Source: Trogon surrucura
Taxonomy: Eukaryota; Chordata; Aves; Trogoniformes; Trogonidae
Assembly (NCBI GenBank): GCA_020746105.1
Contig: CM036617.1
Coordinates: forward strand, 178,898,412 to 178,962,411
Direction: 5' to 3'
Length of the DNA stretch: 64,000 bases
In this document: positions 48,101 through 59,280 of the stretch, piece by piece
Numbering within the stretch: position 1 is the stretch's first letter
Layout: every line of letters begins with the position of its first letter
Translations under genes and position numbers: made by a program
The notes under the pieces: generated by a model
Seen by the model: the letters and a program-made list of their open reading frames with translations, nothing else
The model's database searches: none
Told to the model about the DNA's origin: nothing

Positions 48101-50050
48101 AATCCTTTTATAAGGTCACAGGTATGATAGAAAATATTCTGGGAGTGGAATTCAATTCCAACTATGACACCTGAACTCAGGTTTGTAATTGAGGGAACTA
48201 AAATGGAGGTCTCATCAGCTCTGCCACTGGAGACCAGAGGGTTATCTCAGCTGGCCAGCCAGGATACACCCACTTAGGGTGAGCAAAGATACTCTCTACA
48301 TGAATTAGATCTCTACTGACTGTGGGACAGGAGCCTGGACTCACAGTGAGACACCAAGATCTTGCTTTTCCTATTAAGGAGCTCAGTCTTAATGCATGCA
48401 TCCTCCCAGTTTTTCCACAAGACGTCTCCACAAACATCATGGAAGGTCACTGTAGTAAATTCCTAAAACCAGTTCAAAACTGATGCTGAAAGAGCTGACT
48501 ACAAAGCTATTCTACAACAGCAGCTATCTTTTTGCCAGATTATTCAACAGTAAGTGGTTTGTATAATAAAGATCCTGATTTATTTGTGATGTTTATTCAA
48601 AATGTCAGAACAAATTACTTCAGTACAAACTCTGTTTTACAATTCCATTCATTCCTCATAGGTTTTTAATACTGGTCCTAATTTGCATCTTTATGCTAAA
48701 ACATGAAAATAGAACTCCTTTCCTTGAACTCCACCATTTTTCATTAACTTCAGTCGAAATGTCTCATGTAAAAGGAATCAGAAAGTGGTAGCTACGGTTA
48801 GGGTAAGCTAAATAATGGCATGCCAGAGAGGACAAGTGTCCTTCAGTGCTCTACAAGGAATATCACTTTTAACTAAAGCCCAAAGGTTAGCAAACATTCC
48901 AGGCTCCATTTTAGATATGTCAACTACAGTTTTCTGTGAGTTCCATATTAATTTCAAGAAACATTTTACAACCCCAGACTGTTAAGACAAGGAATTGAAA
49001 AGGATCCCCTTGTTCCCTACCAGCCTTCAGACAAAATGGATGGAAAAAGTGGGTGTGAAGAAAAGGGCACATCTTTTACCTTTAAGAGCAAATCTCTGGG
49101 TATTTCTGTTTTGGTTAACAGGCCAAAGCAAAAGGAATTCAGTTCAGGTGTGTAGATGACTCTAACAGTGGTATCTTAGAAATCGAACACAGCATACATC
49201 AACATATCATGTCTTTAGAAGAGATGCTTCTAAATACAAGCTTTAAAACATTTATGGAGTATACATAGAACAAATTTTCTCCTTCTACAGATGACATTCA
49301 CCAACTCCTCCTTTTGCTTCATCCTCCATATTTGCCTCCCTCAGCTGTATATACAAACGGCCCTAGTTTTCCCTAGAAGGGTTAGAAAAATTGCAATTAG
49401 ATTGAATGCGATGTGGTTTCAATAATATTGAATAGATGAAAGTAACAAGGCAAAAGCCCCAAACAACAGAAAAACAGATCACTTGTAATTAGTGCTGTAA
49501 ACCAAAGCTATTTCTGTCAGTCCCAGCACAACATCACACTAGTTACTTCTGGATCCTTTTGTTAAAAAAAGTTACATTCCCTAACTAGAAATTTGCATTT
49601 TATTCCTGATTACATTATGTATTCTCACTGAGAAAGTGCAGAGGACACGAATATTTAAGTATGCGAATCAAGCAAGACTGCAACATTGCCAATTTCTTTC
49701 AGTCTATTTCTTCATCAGTTCACTGGAGCTTCACACATTGCTTCCTTGCCATTAATAGGGGTTATCTGCCACGTGCATCTCATGAACTCTTTGTGGGAAA
49801 CTGTAAGGCTTTTTATTGGTTTTTTTTTTCTGTTTACGATTTAAGAACACACTACTGCGCCAGTGATGTCCATGGATGCTCTGGCCCTGATGCGAGCAGG
49901 AGTAGGAGCTGCCGTGCCAGAGGATGTCTCCTCTTCTTCTTCACTAGACGAGGTGGCAAATCCATTTCAGATGCTGCCAGTTGGAAAATGGCATGCTAAT
50001 TAATCAAACACCTGATATTTTTTTTTAATAAATATTTTAGTACTCTTCCT
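48101..50050. other. Unique AT-rich sequence, nothing recognised
   Basis: No exon, RNA gene or transposon seen. Open frames are 112 codons or shorter and domain-free. The last bases border the second solo LTR. Confidence 0.55.
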
Positions 50051-50388
50051 TGTCCTGGGTTTAGCTAAAAACCCAGGCCTGTTTAGTGATTTTTACTTTT
50101 CAGTTTATTGTCTTCTAAAAGGCTGCACGTTCTGAAGTCAGCAGCATGTTTTTGCAGACTGTCTGCTACCGGCAGTGATAACACCTGATGGTTACAGTTA
50201 CTGCCTGGGACTGGGATGCAGAAAGGCTCTTGCTGATACTTATTCCTATAGTGACCAAGGCCACTGCTGGCTCTTGTGTGCCACGCTGGGGGTGCTGGGT
50301 AGTAAGAGGGGTCACAAGGAAGTAAAAGGTTGCACCTCCGGGGGGTAATAGACAGGACAGGTGACCAACGAGAGTATTCCATCCCATA

Positions 50389-50408
50389 TACGTCATATCT
50401 AGTATAAA
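50389..50408 (+). promoter_or_regulatory. CRE-like site and TATA box of the solo LTR
   Basis: TACGTCAT (ATF/CREB-type half palindrome) ends 6 bp before TATAAA. This is a compact LTR core promoter. In the older LTR copy the TATA box persists but the CRE-like site does not. Activity in the host is unknown. Confidence 0.55.
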
Positions 50409-50724
50409 TTGAGTGATCACGAGAGTTTCGCCCTTTTGTTTGCCCCTTTTCGGCCTTTTCGCCCTTCTTTTCTGCAATGGCCGGTGTCCAGAGAGAACTC
50501 CATCTGACCTCCTGCTGTTGATCCGGATCCTGAGTTCCCGAATCCAGCTCCCTGTATCCAGCTCCCGCCGCCGCTCAGCCTGGGGTTTCCCCAGTGCCTC
50601 CTGCTCTGCAGCACCAGTGGGGATTGCTATCGGGGGGAGGGAGTTGGGTTTGATATCGGGCTACTATCTATAGTTGTATATAATTCTTTACTTTTATCTT
50701 TTTACCATTATTTCTATTATTTTC

Positions 50725-50730
50725 ATTAAA
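50725..50730 (+). terminator. Likely LTR polyadenylation signal (ATTAAA)
   Basis: ATTAAA lies about 320 bp downstream of the TATA box in a T-rich region followed by T/C-rich and G-rich sequence, the usual arrangement in an LTR R/U5 area. The equivalent site in the older copy reads ATTCAA. Confidence 0.5.
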
Positions 50731-50868
50731 GCTGTTCTAGTTTTTTTTCTTCTCTCACCCGTAAGTCTCTCTGCCTCATTCCCTTTTCTCTTCCCGTTTG
50801 AGGGAGGGAAGAGGGGGTTAGAGAGCGTCTGTCCGCATTAGTGGTCGGCCCAGCCCTAACCCACAACA

Positions 50869-51328
50869 CCTATATACTGCCATGGAGAAGCTTTAAATGT
50901 GGACTTAAAGTAGTAAAAACAAAGTAGTCAGAAATACCCTGTAGAGACCAATATAGGTCCATGATTAGGACGTACATCTTGCTATAGCAAACTGTAGTTA
51001 TTTCTGTGTCAGTTAATGACTTAAAAATGCAGAACCAGAGAGATAGGCCCAAAGCAGAGTACACGGGAACAGCAAGTGACTCTATTAGATGCGACAAAGC
51101 CTGAAAAATGTCTGATACAAATGGAAATAAATCTTCAGTGTGAAAATACTGGTTATATCAAGTCTGCACAGAAACATCTAGATTCAGCTCAGAAACAGCC
51201 CAGCTCTCCCTGTAACCTTTAGTAGGTTTGAGGTAAATACCTCTAGTGCCTACAGCCTCCAGTTCCTAGCTAAGCACCAGCAAATGGGTGTGCTGACGCA
51301 GTGAGGTGAGCCCACAGAGACCTGTATT
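50869..51328. other. Unique spacer between solo LTR and CR1
   Basis: About 460 bp with no recognisable feature. Open frames are 75 codons or fewer. Confidence 0.55.
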
Positions 51329-52005
51329 CACAGAATCACAGAATCACAGAATGTTAGGGGTTGCAAGGGACCTCAAAAGATCATCTAGTCCAACCTCCCT
51401 GAAAAAGCAGGATCACCTAGAGTAGGTCACACAGGAACATGCCCAGGTGGGTTTTGAATGTCTCCAGAGAAGGAGGCTCCACAATCTCCCTGGGCAGCCT
51501 TTGCCAGTGCTCTGTCACCTTCATAGTGAAAAAGTTTCTCCTAATGATTTTGTGGAACCTCCTATGCTTCAGCTTGTATCCATTGCCCCTTGTCCTATCA
51601 TTGGACATCACTGAAAAGAGCCTGGCTCCGTCCTCCTGACACTCACCCTCTTGGCCACATTGCTGGCTCATGGTCATTGGGCTGTCCACCAGGACCCCCA
51701 GGTCCCTTTCCACTACACTGCTCTCCAACCTGTCAGTCCCCAACCTGTGCTGTAACTTGGGGCTGTTCTTTTCCAGATGCAAGACTTGCCGTTGTTGTGT
51801 CTCATAAAATTTCTCCCTGTCCAGCTCTCCAGCCTGTCCAGGTCTCTCTGAATGGCAGCACAGCCTTCTGGTGTGTCAGCCACTCCTCCCAGTTTTGTGT
51901 CATCAGCAAACTTGCTGATAGTGCACTCTGTTCCCCCATCCAGGTCACTGATGAATACATTGAATAGTGGGGTTCCTCAGGGACTCCACTAGATACTGGT
52001 CTCCA
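51329..52005 (-). mobile_element. CR1 LINE with RT motif and internal in-frame deletion
   Basis: A minus-strand CR1 of about 680 bp. The plus strand begins with tail complement units (CACAGAATCACAGAAT). On the minus strand, an open frame from 51782 to 51417 ends at the usual CR1 stop, with [37 protein letters not shown] and [14 protein letters not shown] blocks. Upstream (towards 52005) it also encodes [10 protein letters not shown] and the RT motif FADDTKLGG (FADDTKL at 51890-51910), with [14 protein letters not shown] next. Compared with the copy at 52838, about 295 bp are missing at the junction near 51650, joining MSQQC almost directly to ECQEDG while keeping the frame. Stops upstream of FISDL and the deletion make it inactive. 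Confidence 0.93.
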
Positions 52006-52837
52006 ATTAGACACTGTCATTCTAAACAAGGAAGAGGAAAATTTTGGTCATCAAATGTCCTTGACTGTCTGTCCTGAATTGTCATTACTTGCACCATTTA
52101 CTGTGTTCACATCTATATTCTGGTGTGAAAATCTGAAGAAATGCTACAGTCTTCAGTATAAATAGCATTCTAATGTATATTTTTAAAACTGCAGTTCTTT
52201 TTACCAGGGAAACTGAAATATATTCATCAAAATATATAAGCTTATATTTCTTTACAGCCCATATTCCTCTTAAATTACTATAAAGACTTTTACAGAGGCC
52301 ATGCTCTAATAAGATTGCAGGTTTACACTTTGATTTAAAACAAGCAAACAAGAATCCATAATTCCACTGAATGAGGAAAAACATTGCTGGTTTAACTCTC
52401 CTTTTGCTGTATTATCTAACACAATATTAATGATATATTGAGTAACGTAACGTGGGAGGAAAAAAAAAACCTTAAAAATTTATCTCCAGAAAGTACAGTG
52501 AAATAACATATCACAGGAGGAGAATGGATCCCCAGCTACACCCATCCTCAGGATCTCGACAGGAGATCACAGACCTGTCCTGCAAGCATGTGTACTGTGA
52601 GAAGAGATATTCTGTAAGGCAGAGCATGACACCAAAGGTCGTACCTGTGGCTAGGCTGTTTGGAGGAACAGAATATGATGGGATTAGGCCAGTTTATGAG
52701 GGTACATTGATGTTACCATGGATCCTGGTGTCTGTACACTCTCACTCGCTGAGTCTTGTCTCAGAGCAGCCATCTCAGTGTCCCAAGGAGGTGTTTCTGC
52801 AAGGCTCTTCCAGCTACCAGGTCCTGGGGTGTTCAAA
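52006..52837. other. Unique spacer between two CR1 copies
   Basis: AT-rich sequence of about 830 bp with no recognised feature. An open frame on the plus strand that starts at 52524 runs into the antisense of the next CR1 and is not a gene. Confidence 0.55.
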
Positions 52838-53732
52838 GAATCACAGAATCACAGAATGTCAGGGGTTGGAAGGGACCTCAAAAGATCATCTAGTCCAACC
52901 TCCCTGCCAGAGCAGGACCACCTACAGTAGATCACACAGGAATGCGTCCAGACGAGTTTTGAATGTCTCCAGAGAAGGAGATTCCACAACCTCCCTGGGC
53001 AGCCTGTTCCAGTGCTCGGTCACCCTCACAGTGAAAAAGTTCTTCCTCATATTTTTGTGGAACCTCCTATGTTCCAGCTTGTACCCATTGCCCCTTGTCC
53101 TGTCATTGGGCATCACTGACAAGAGCCTGGCTCCATCCTCCTGACACTCACTCTTTACATATTTATAAACATTTATGAGATCACCCCTCAGCCTCCTCTT
53201 TTCCAAGCTAAAGAGACTCAGCTCCTTCAGCCTCCCTTCAGCCTCCTTCAGTTCCACTCCCTTCATCATCTTTGTGGCTCTGTGCTGGACTCTCTCCAGC
53301 AGCTCCCTGTCCCTCTTGAGCTGAGGGGCCCAGAACTGGACACAATATTCCAGATGCGGCCTCGTCAGGGCAGAGTAGAGGGGCAGGAGGACCTCTCTGG
53401 ACCTACTTGCTACTTCCCTTACAATACACCCCAGGATGCCATTGGCCTTCTTGGCCACGAGGGCACATTGCTGGCTCATGGTCATCCTGCTGTCCACCAG
53501 GATGCCCAGGTCCCTTTCCACTTCACTGCTCTCCGACACATCAATCCCCAACCTATACTGGCACATGAGGTTATTCTTTCCCAAGTGCAAAACTCTACAC
53601 TTGCCCTTGTTAAACTTCATAAGATTTCTCCCCGCCCAGCCCTCCAGCCTGTCCAGGTCTCTCTGAATGGCAGCTCAGCCTTCTGGTGTGTCAACCACTC
53701 CTCCCAGTTTCATGTCATCAGCAAACTTGATG
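52838..53732 (-). mobile_element. CR1 LINE, longest copy, 232-codon ORF2 remnant
   Basis: A minus-strand CR1 of about 895 bp. From its 5' end: the RT motif FADDMKLGG (53705-53725), DTPEG followed by a TGA where the sister copy has Cys, then [16 protein letters not shown]. From 53620 an uninterrupted frame of 232 codons ends at the usual stop at 52922. It contains [83 protein letters not shown] and [18 protein letters not shown]. The 3' UTR complement (TTGGAAGGGACCTCAAAAGA) and two tail units follow. It is cut off just 5' of the FADD motif. The long open frame suggests a fairly recent insertion, but most of RT and the endonuclease are missing. Confidence 0.95.
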
Positions 53733-55569
53733 ATGATATGTAAGCAGCCTCAACATAGCTGGAAGGGAGAGGTCTTGGGGATGGCTTTTGAAGGGATGTG
53801 ATTTCCATTCGCATGTTCATTTGGCTTCTGTTTAAATCAATAAGTATAATGAATATGTTGTCATAATGCTTAAATGACTAATGATATTAAACCTAGGGTA
53901 GTTTGTAATGGTAAACTAATCAGAAGCATATGCTTGGAGGTCAAATGGTCCTACTCCCATCTTATCTGTTCTCAGCATTTAATCCAAACAAGCTCACAAA
54001 TAAGGCACAGGCGACAGATAATTTAGGCTTGAAGGAAACATATTAAAAAAACCCGACAAGGTAATGAACAGCTTCATCAATGAAGAAACACAATTTAAAA
54101 AAAAAAAAAAGAAAAAATCAGTAATAGTGTCTTGAAGCAGGTAGGGCAACAACATAATTTTAGGACAAAAGAAATCTAGACCTGTGTAAAGCTGATGTCT
54201 GGAAGATGGAACAAGCCCGAGTACATGGTGTTGATTTGGTGCAGGGCACGTTGCTCAGCCTTTCCACATCTGGCTTGTGGCAAGCAATTGGCTGCACCTC
54301 CATAGGACACAGAGCAGAGCAGAGCAGGACTCCACCAGATGCCAGATGTCCAAACATGAGCCACTGAACTCTTCTGAAAGTGTAAAGTCCTTTCGGAAAC
54401 TCTGAAAAGTGGAGTTCAGAGGGATTTCCAGAGGATCAGAGAAAAGATAGTGGTATTTTGCCTCTAGCACACAGCTAAATTGCTGTGCCTGAGATCCCCT
54501 CTATGGGTACCCCTCTGAGGCTTCTGGCAAGTATCTCAGGGTGGGGCTTAATCACATAGTTATAGCTATTTATTTATTTAATTATTATTTTTTTAAAAAA
54601 AAAAAAGATATGGATTTAATCCTCCATTTCTCTAGCTAATGATCAGAGTTGCTAACTTTGGGAGAAAATCCTTCATCTGAAAGCCCTAATATAAGATGGG
54701 ACAAAGTGCCTAGTGGGGTTTCCCTCTTGTTCTCTACTCTCATTTCTCAGATCGTCGAGGGTTCCTAGGTGAACAGCTTGTGCAAGAGACTTTATTTTTA
54801 GATGAAAAAGTTATTTGAAATGAATCCCGCTTTCAGCTTTTTCTTTCATTTTTGGAAACTACCGCTATGTCAGATTAAGATTGATGGCTTCCCCTCCTGG
54901 AAAAGCACAGTGAAGGACTGCCTTTACTGAATCACACTTGATTTGATGTTTCTTGTGTTTCTGTGTTTGAAATAATTTCCTACATGTAATTATACTCTTA
55001 AGCAATATTTATGTGCATAAACCAGCTATACAGTTTTCATGTTTTCCAAAAGAGACTGGCTTGTCCAAGGAACATTTTGCGTTACTACTGTGGCTTTGGA
55101 CTAGATGCTGTTATTTAGGACAAAACTAAGGGAAAGAGATTATTAACTGTATTTTCAAATGAATTGTTCAGAAAGGTCCCACATGAGGCCATGCAGTTAT
55201 GCATGACAAAAAAAAATGTGCACACACAGTACAGAAGTGTAATTTTAGTGAACGCACACATGTGTAATGAAAAAAAAAGAGAATGGGAATTGGCACTGCT
55301 TTAATAATGTGCCAAATATTAAATTATGTCTTTTTAGTTCTTATTCACAGTACACCTTCTGAATGTTGAACAATCCATGTATTACTGAGATGCTAACATC
55401 TCATTCATCTGCTTCCCAGAAAATAAAACCTGCCTCTCTCAGATTTTTGAGTGAACATAGCATTTTGAAAGAAGTTCAATGGTAGCCAAATCCTGCAGTG
55501 CTCATACAGCTAAATCATGACTGCAAATTGCAAGTGGTTAGAGACTGCAAGATAATGGTCTCCAGCCTT

Positions 55570-55598
55570 TGTTAAACCCTCCATCTCTGGGTTTAACA
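55570..55598. repeat. Perfect 10-bp inverted repeat (hairpin)
   Basis: TGTTAAACCC (55570-55579) and GGGTTTAACA (55589-55598) are exact reverse complements separated by 9 bases. It could form a small stem-loop in RNA, but it is too short for a microRNA precursor and has no context pointing to function. Confidence 0.8.
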
Positions 55599-55659
55599 GC
55601 ACAATTCTGGAGACTGCAGGGAATAGTCCTGCTTTAGTATGACTCATTTGATTATTTTA

Positions 55660-55674
55660 TGTGTGTGTGTGTGT
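55660..55674. repeat. (TG)n microsatellite
   Basis: About seven uninterrupted TG units. A short dinucleotide repeat with no other structure. Confidence 0.85.
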
Positions 55675-58600
55675 TTCTCACTTAATAATCAATGTGGCAG
55701 AGCATACAACCCCATGACCTCCAACAAAATTGCGAGGACATAAATGAGAATGAGGCTTAGGCTGTAATATTTGTTGTGTAAAAGCCTTTGTGAATTAGCC
55801 TGCAAACAGCCACAGAGTAATACAAACTGAACAGCTTTTAGAGCCTACTTTACAGCATTATTTTAGTTAGTTTAGTGGCTGAGGTAGGATTTTATTCATT
55901 ACAATTCTTCAATGGTCTTAATCCCCATGCAGCTGATTGAGGCTCACAGCACTTCCAGGCTGGACTGACATAATCCCTTGAAGATGGGTGATAGGTTTTA
56001 ACATGAAGCCACTTTCTTTAACATGAAAAACATCCCAGATCTTTGATTTTTGCACAAGTGGCCCTCTGAATTTTGGTACCTGGCAAGGTACGCGGCAGGA
56101 GGCAGACCTTTACGAGCACCTAGAAACAGCCTTTTCCTTCTGGGGTGGATGGTGATTGGCAGCTTACCCCAGGATTTGCTCATCTGGCAAAAGCCTCGTA
56201 TGAGACACAGTGTCCTTGAACTCAACGGACACCAGCACACACATGGGAGGGAGTGCAAGCTCTTCAAGGACGCAGAAACATGATTGGCCCCACCTCCTCT
56301 GGAGGAAGATTAAGTGCAGGTGCTGAGACTCAGGCCAGGGACCTTCGTCAGAGCCGGCGAGTTTAAATGTGCTTCCAGTGCCCAAAGCCAAGAAAGATGG
56401 TTTCATCCCAGCCCTGTGGGGAAGGGTGTGTCCTTCCTTCTCCACAGCTAATAAACATCAAGAGGTTGCTCACAGGAGAAGGTTGTTTCTTTAGAGAGAT
56501 GTGAGGCCAATCCTGCATAGTTGGAAGGGGGCAACAGCTGGTTTTTGCAGTGAATCGAAAGGAAATTTCTCTCTACCAGCCAAAGGATAAAAATTGCTCT
56601 ATGCTAGAATGGTGATGCTGAGGGCACGTTATCCTGGTGATGTGGAAGCAAAACCTGCTAGTATGTGGTCCACCAAGCTGAGATTCGTGCTGTTGTCCTG
56701 GGGCCTGGCAGTCTGTACGGGTGCCCAGTGTTTGGTCCTTGTGCATGCAGGAGCCTAGAAGAGTCTCCCACCTCGTGCTGATTTGTGGTGACCTACATGT
56801 AGCCATGTGTAGAAATCACTAGATGTTTGTGCTCAACGTAAGTGAAACTAGAGGCGTTAATTTAGTCACTCTGCTGCACTTTTGCTCAAAGGAGCCCAGA
56901 GTCATGAAAAAAATCCGTTTTACAGCAAGACATGGCAAGATGTCGGGTCTTTCAAGCAAGAATATTATCCATTTTTACTTAAAACACCTTCATACCAGAC
57001 TATGTAAAGAAGTTTTACACAGACTGAGCACCTATCTGTGAGCGTGCAAGGTCCTTAATCACAGAGCTAGCTTAATGGACTTAGTGCAAAGGAATTGAGA
57101 AGTGATGCCATCATATATAACTAGCCCCTACTATCTGGTCTTTGGTTTGGAGGTGATTTTGTTGGCTCTAAGCCCTGTTCTGCTAGGTTTGGTCCCTCCC
57201 TTCACCCAATTTTATCCAATAATTAATGGAAAAGTGCATTAAGACTACTCCTGGAGGCAGTACAGAGTGCAATGTCCCTACCTCCCTGGGGTAAGAGTCA
57301 GGCTCTTGCTTGACATTGTGCTCTCTAGACTATTAATTTTGCCTTTTGCAATTGCACAGTTTCAACTGGCATAGGTAAAGGTACCTGCTTCCAACATTCC
57401 TACAAAGCTGTCTTTCTCTTTCTGTAGCCTTTTGTCCCCATTTATCTTGTCTAAGCCATAATGAGTAGCACAGTCTTTTAAAAACTAGGAGAAATAAATT
57501 TAAACCTTTCTCACACTGAAGTGGGCATCAAACTCCCACCTTTCAGTCCTCGACTAAAAGTTTCAGACTACCATGTGAAAGATGAGCTGTCCATGACGCC
57601 ACCAGTTTGGAGGAAGAAAAGCCACAGCTACTATCGTGCTTTGTGGCATCGGTTCTCACACTGCCAGTCAGTATTGGCATTATAAATTGCTACATTTATT
57701 GACACTGAAGGGGATTTTATATAGGTCTATAAAGAGTGATAGATCCTATTCAGGAGGACTTACAGATTTTTCCATAGTGAATCAAGCTGCAAAGTTTGAA
57801 GCAGCAGACACTTCAAAGGTGCACGAAATTCCACAAAATGAAGTTATAAGACAGACTTCTCAGACCCCTAGTCACTCAACCTTAAAGGATGAGGTTTCAG
57901 GCTTCCCTTCACCCAAGACAATTTTTTAAGGAATTTACTGTTCTAAATTTATTTATTCTGCTGCTTGGTATAAATACCTGCTCTCTGTAACCTGAATGTT
58001 TGCATCCTCCGTGACTTTCTATGGCACTGGATTTCACAGGTCATTATGCAAAAAGACATTTCCTTTGTGCTCAGACTCTTTCAGCCAATTGAAAATGTCT
58101 ATAATAATTGTTTTCATTTTGCACAGTATTTGTATATACTGCTTGGTATGCACAAAGCTTGTCATTGAGGGCAGAAAGCAAGGAAAAATCCAATAAGAAA
58201 TACACTTTGAAAGTCAAGATTGTTTGATAGATTTCCTACCACAAATACTATTCTGTCAACAACATACCTTTTGCCAGCTTTAATTTGTCTCAGTCTATTG
58301 ATTGTCCATTGTGGGATGTTCCTGCACTGTTCCTCCATGGATATAACAAGAGAAAGGATCACTTCTACCTATGGCTGGAACCTTGCTGAAATTAATGACA
58401 TGACCTGCCATCTGAAGTCATTAATGTAACATTACAGCTATAGTCTGGGCCAGCTCTGGCTTGCAGGCAGGTGTACATGCCAAAGAATTTAATTAACATC
58501 AGTAGCACTGGACTGATAGGAAGAGCCTCAGTGGAAACACTCTCCTTTCCCCACAGCTGAGGCTCAAGCTTGTCTTACACGTCCACTTGTGCTTGCTTAG

Positions 58601-58964
58601 GCAGCCAGGAGGACTTTGGTCCTTAGATGTGCTCCAGGCAGAGCAGGCGGAGCTATAGTTACTGAGCTCTCTTAACAATTTTCTCACTCTTTTACAAGAC
58701 CAATAAACTGGACTGATTCCCCTTTCCCAACCTAGGTCTCTGCTTCTGGCTGATGGCACGTGGACCTATCCATTTCCCTTCATACGGGGATGTTGCACAA
58801 ATCCCCTCAAAACCTGCCTGCTTTGCTTTGGCTTTCTTCTGGGAAGATGATCCATACTGGGAGCTAGAGGAAGCTATAAGTTACAGTCTGGAGCCCATCC
58901 AGGGACGGGTGTTAAGAGCTCGCTGCATTTCAGAGCTTCACTGAAGACGGCTTTAAGCACTCAC

Positions 58965-59280
58965 CTTGTAAAGCAAGTATCCATTTTTTAACTTCTCAGC
59001 CTGGATTGCTGAGGTGAGACTGAATAACTTCTGTCAGAGCTGGGGGTCAAACTCAGGCGTCTATTGCAGCAGATACAAGACTTGCACAAGCTTCAGCCAT
59101 GCTTCTGAAACAGGAAAATACCTTTTGTCACAGGGGAGCTCTGAAGATAACTTTGCTGATACTTGTGAAGCGCTCCGATTTCCCAGCGACTCGTGCTTCA
59201 GAAGAGCACGCAGGGAAGAAGTGATTATCTCCATTTCCTGCTGCACAGTGCTTAGTCAGAGCCACACAGGGCCCCTGCAT
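58965..59280 (+). repeat. Possible ancient MIR/L2-like remnants
   Basis: TGTCAGAGCTGGGGGTCAAACTC at 59032-59054 resembles the gGCAGAGCTGGGAtTcGAACcC 3' part of old amniote MIR/L2-type elements. GATACTTGTGAAGCGCTCCG and ATTATCTCCATTTCCTG followed by AGAGCCACACAGGG (59156-59270) resemble their TaaAGCGCTTtGA, ATTATCcCCATTTtacaG and cACACAGgG segments. Similarity is piecemeal and by eye; one or two decayed copies are possible. Confidence 0.35.

Larger units (their letters stand above)
50051..50868 (+). mobile_element. Solo LTR of an avian endogenous retrovirus, well preserved
   Basis: An LTR of about 818 bp runs from TGTCCTGGG to CCCACAACA and has the terminal TG...CA inverted dinucleotides of retroviral LTRs. 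U3 holds a GACAGGTGACCAA block, a CRE-like TACGTCAT (50389-50396) and TATAAA (50403-50408). ATTAAA (50725-50730) in a T-rich stretch is the likely poly-A signal, followed by a G-rich block and GGCCCAGCCCTAACCCACAA. No gag/pol/env sequence lies on either side, so it is a solo LTR. It shares order and motifs with the LTR at 19242-20089 but is less decayed. A clear target-site duplication is not visible; only CCT is shared at the borders. The ERVL-like assignment is by resemblance. Confidence 0.82.
53733..58964. other. Unique AT-rich sequence, no gene recognised
   Basis: Over 5 kb without a recognisable exon or RNA gene; open frames are 97 codons or fewer. It holds poly-A runs near 54096 and 54590, a short TG microsatellite and a perfect 10-bp inverted repeat, both listed separately. 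A block at about 55640-55990 could be conserved noncoding DNA. A faint MIR/L2-like 3' end near 57500-57600 was too weak to call. Confidence 0.5.

Noticed and set aside
52524-53144. Plus-strand 206-codon open frame
   Set aside because: Its second half is the antisense of the minus-strand CR1 at 52838-53732; CR1 antisense often lacks stops. No domain appears in the upstream part.
53282-53743. Plus-strand 153-codon open frame
   Set aside because: It lies wholly or nearly so on the antisense of the same CR1 copy.
57500-57600. Possible MIR/L2-like 3' end (CATCAAACTCCCACC with CTAAAAGTTTCAGACTACC)
   Set aside because: Similarity too short and broken to separate from chance.
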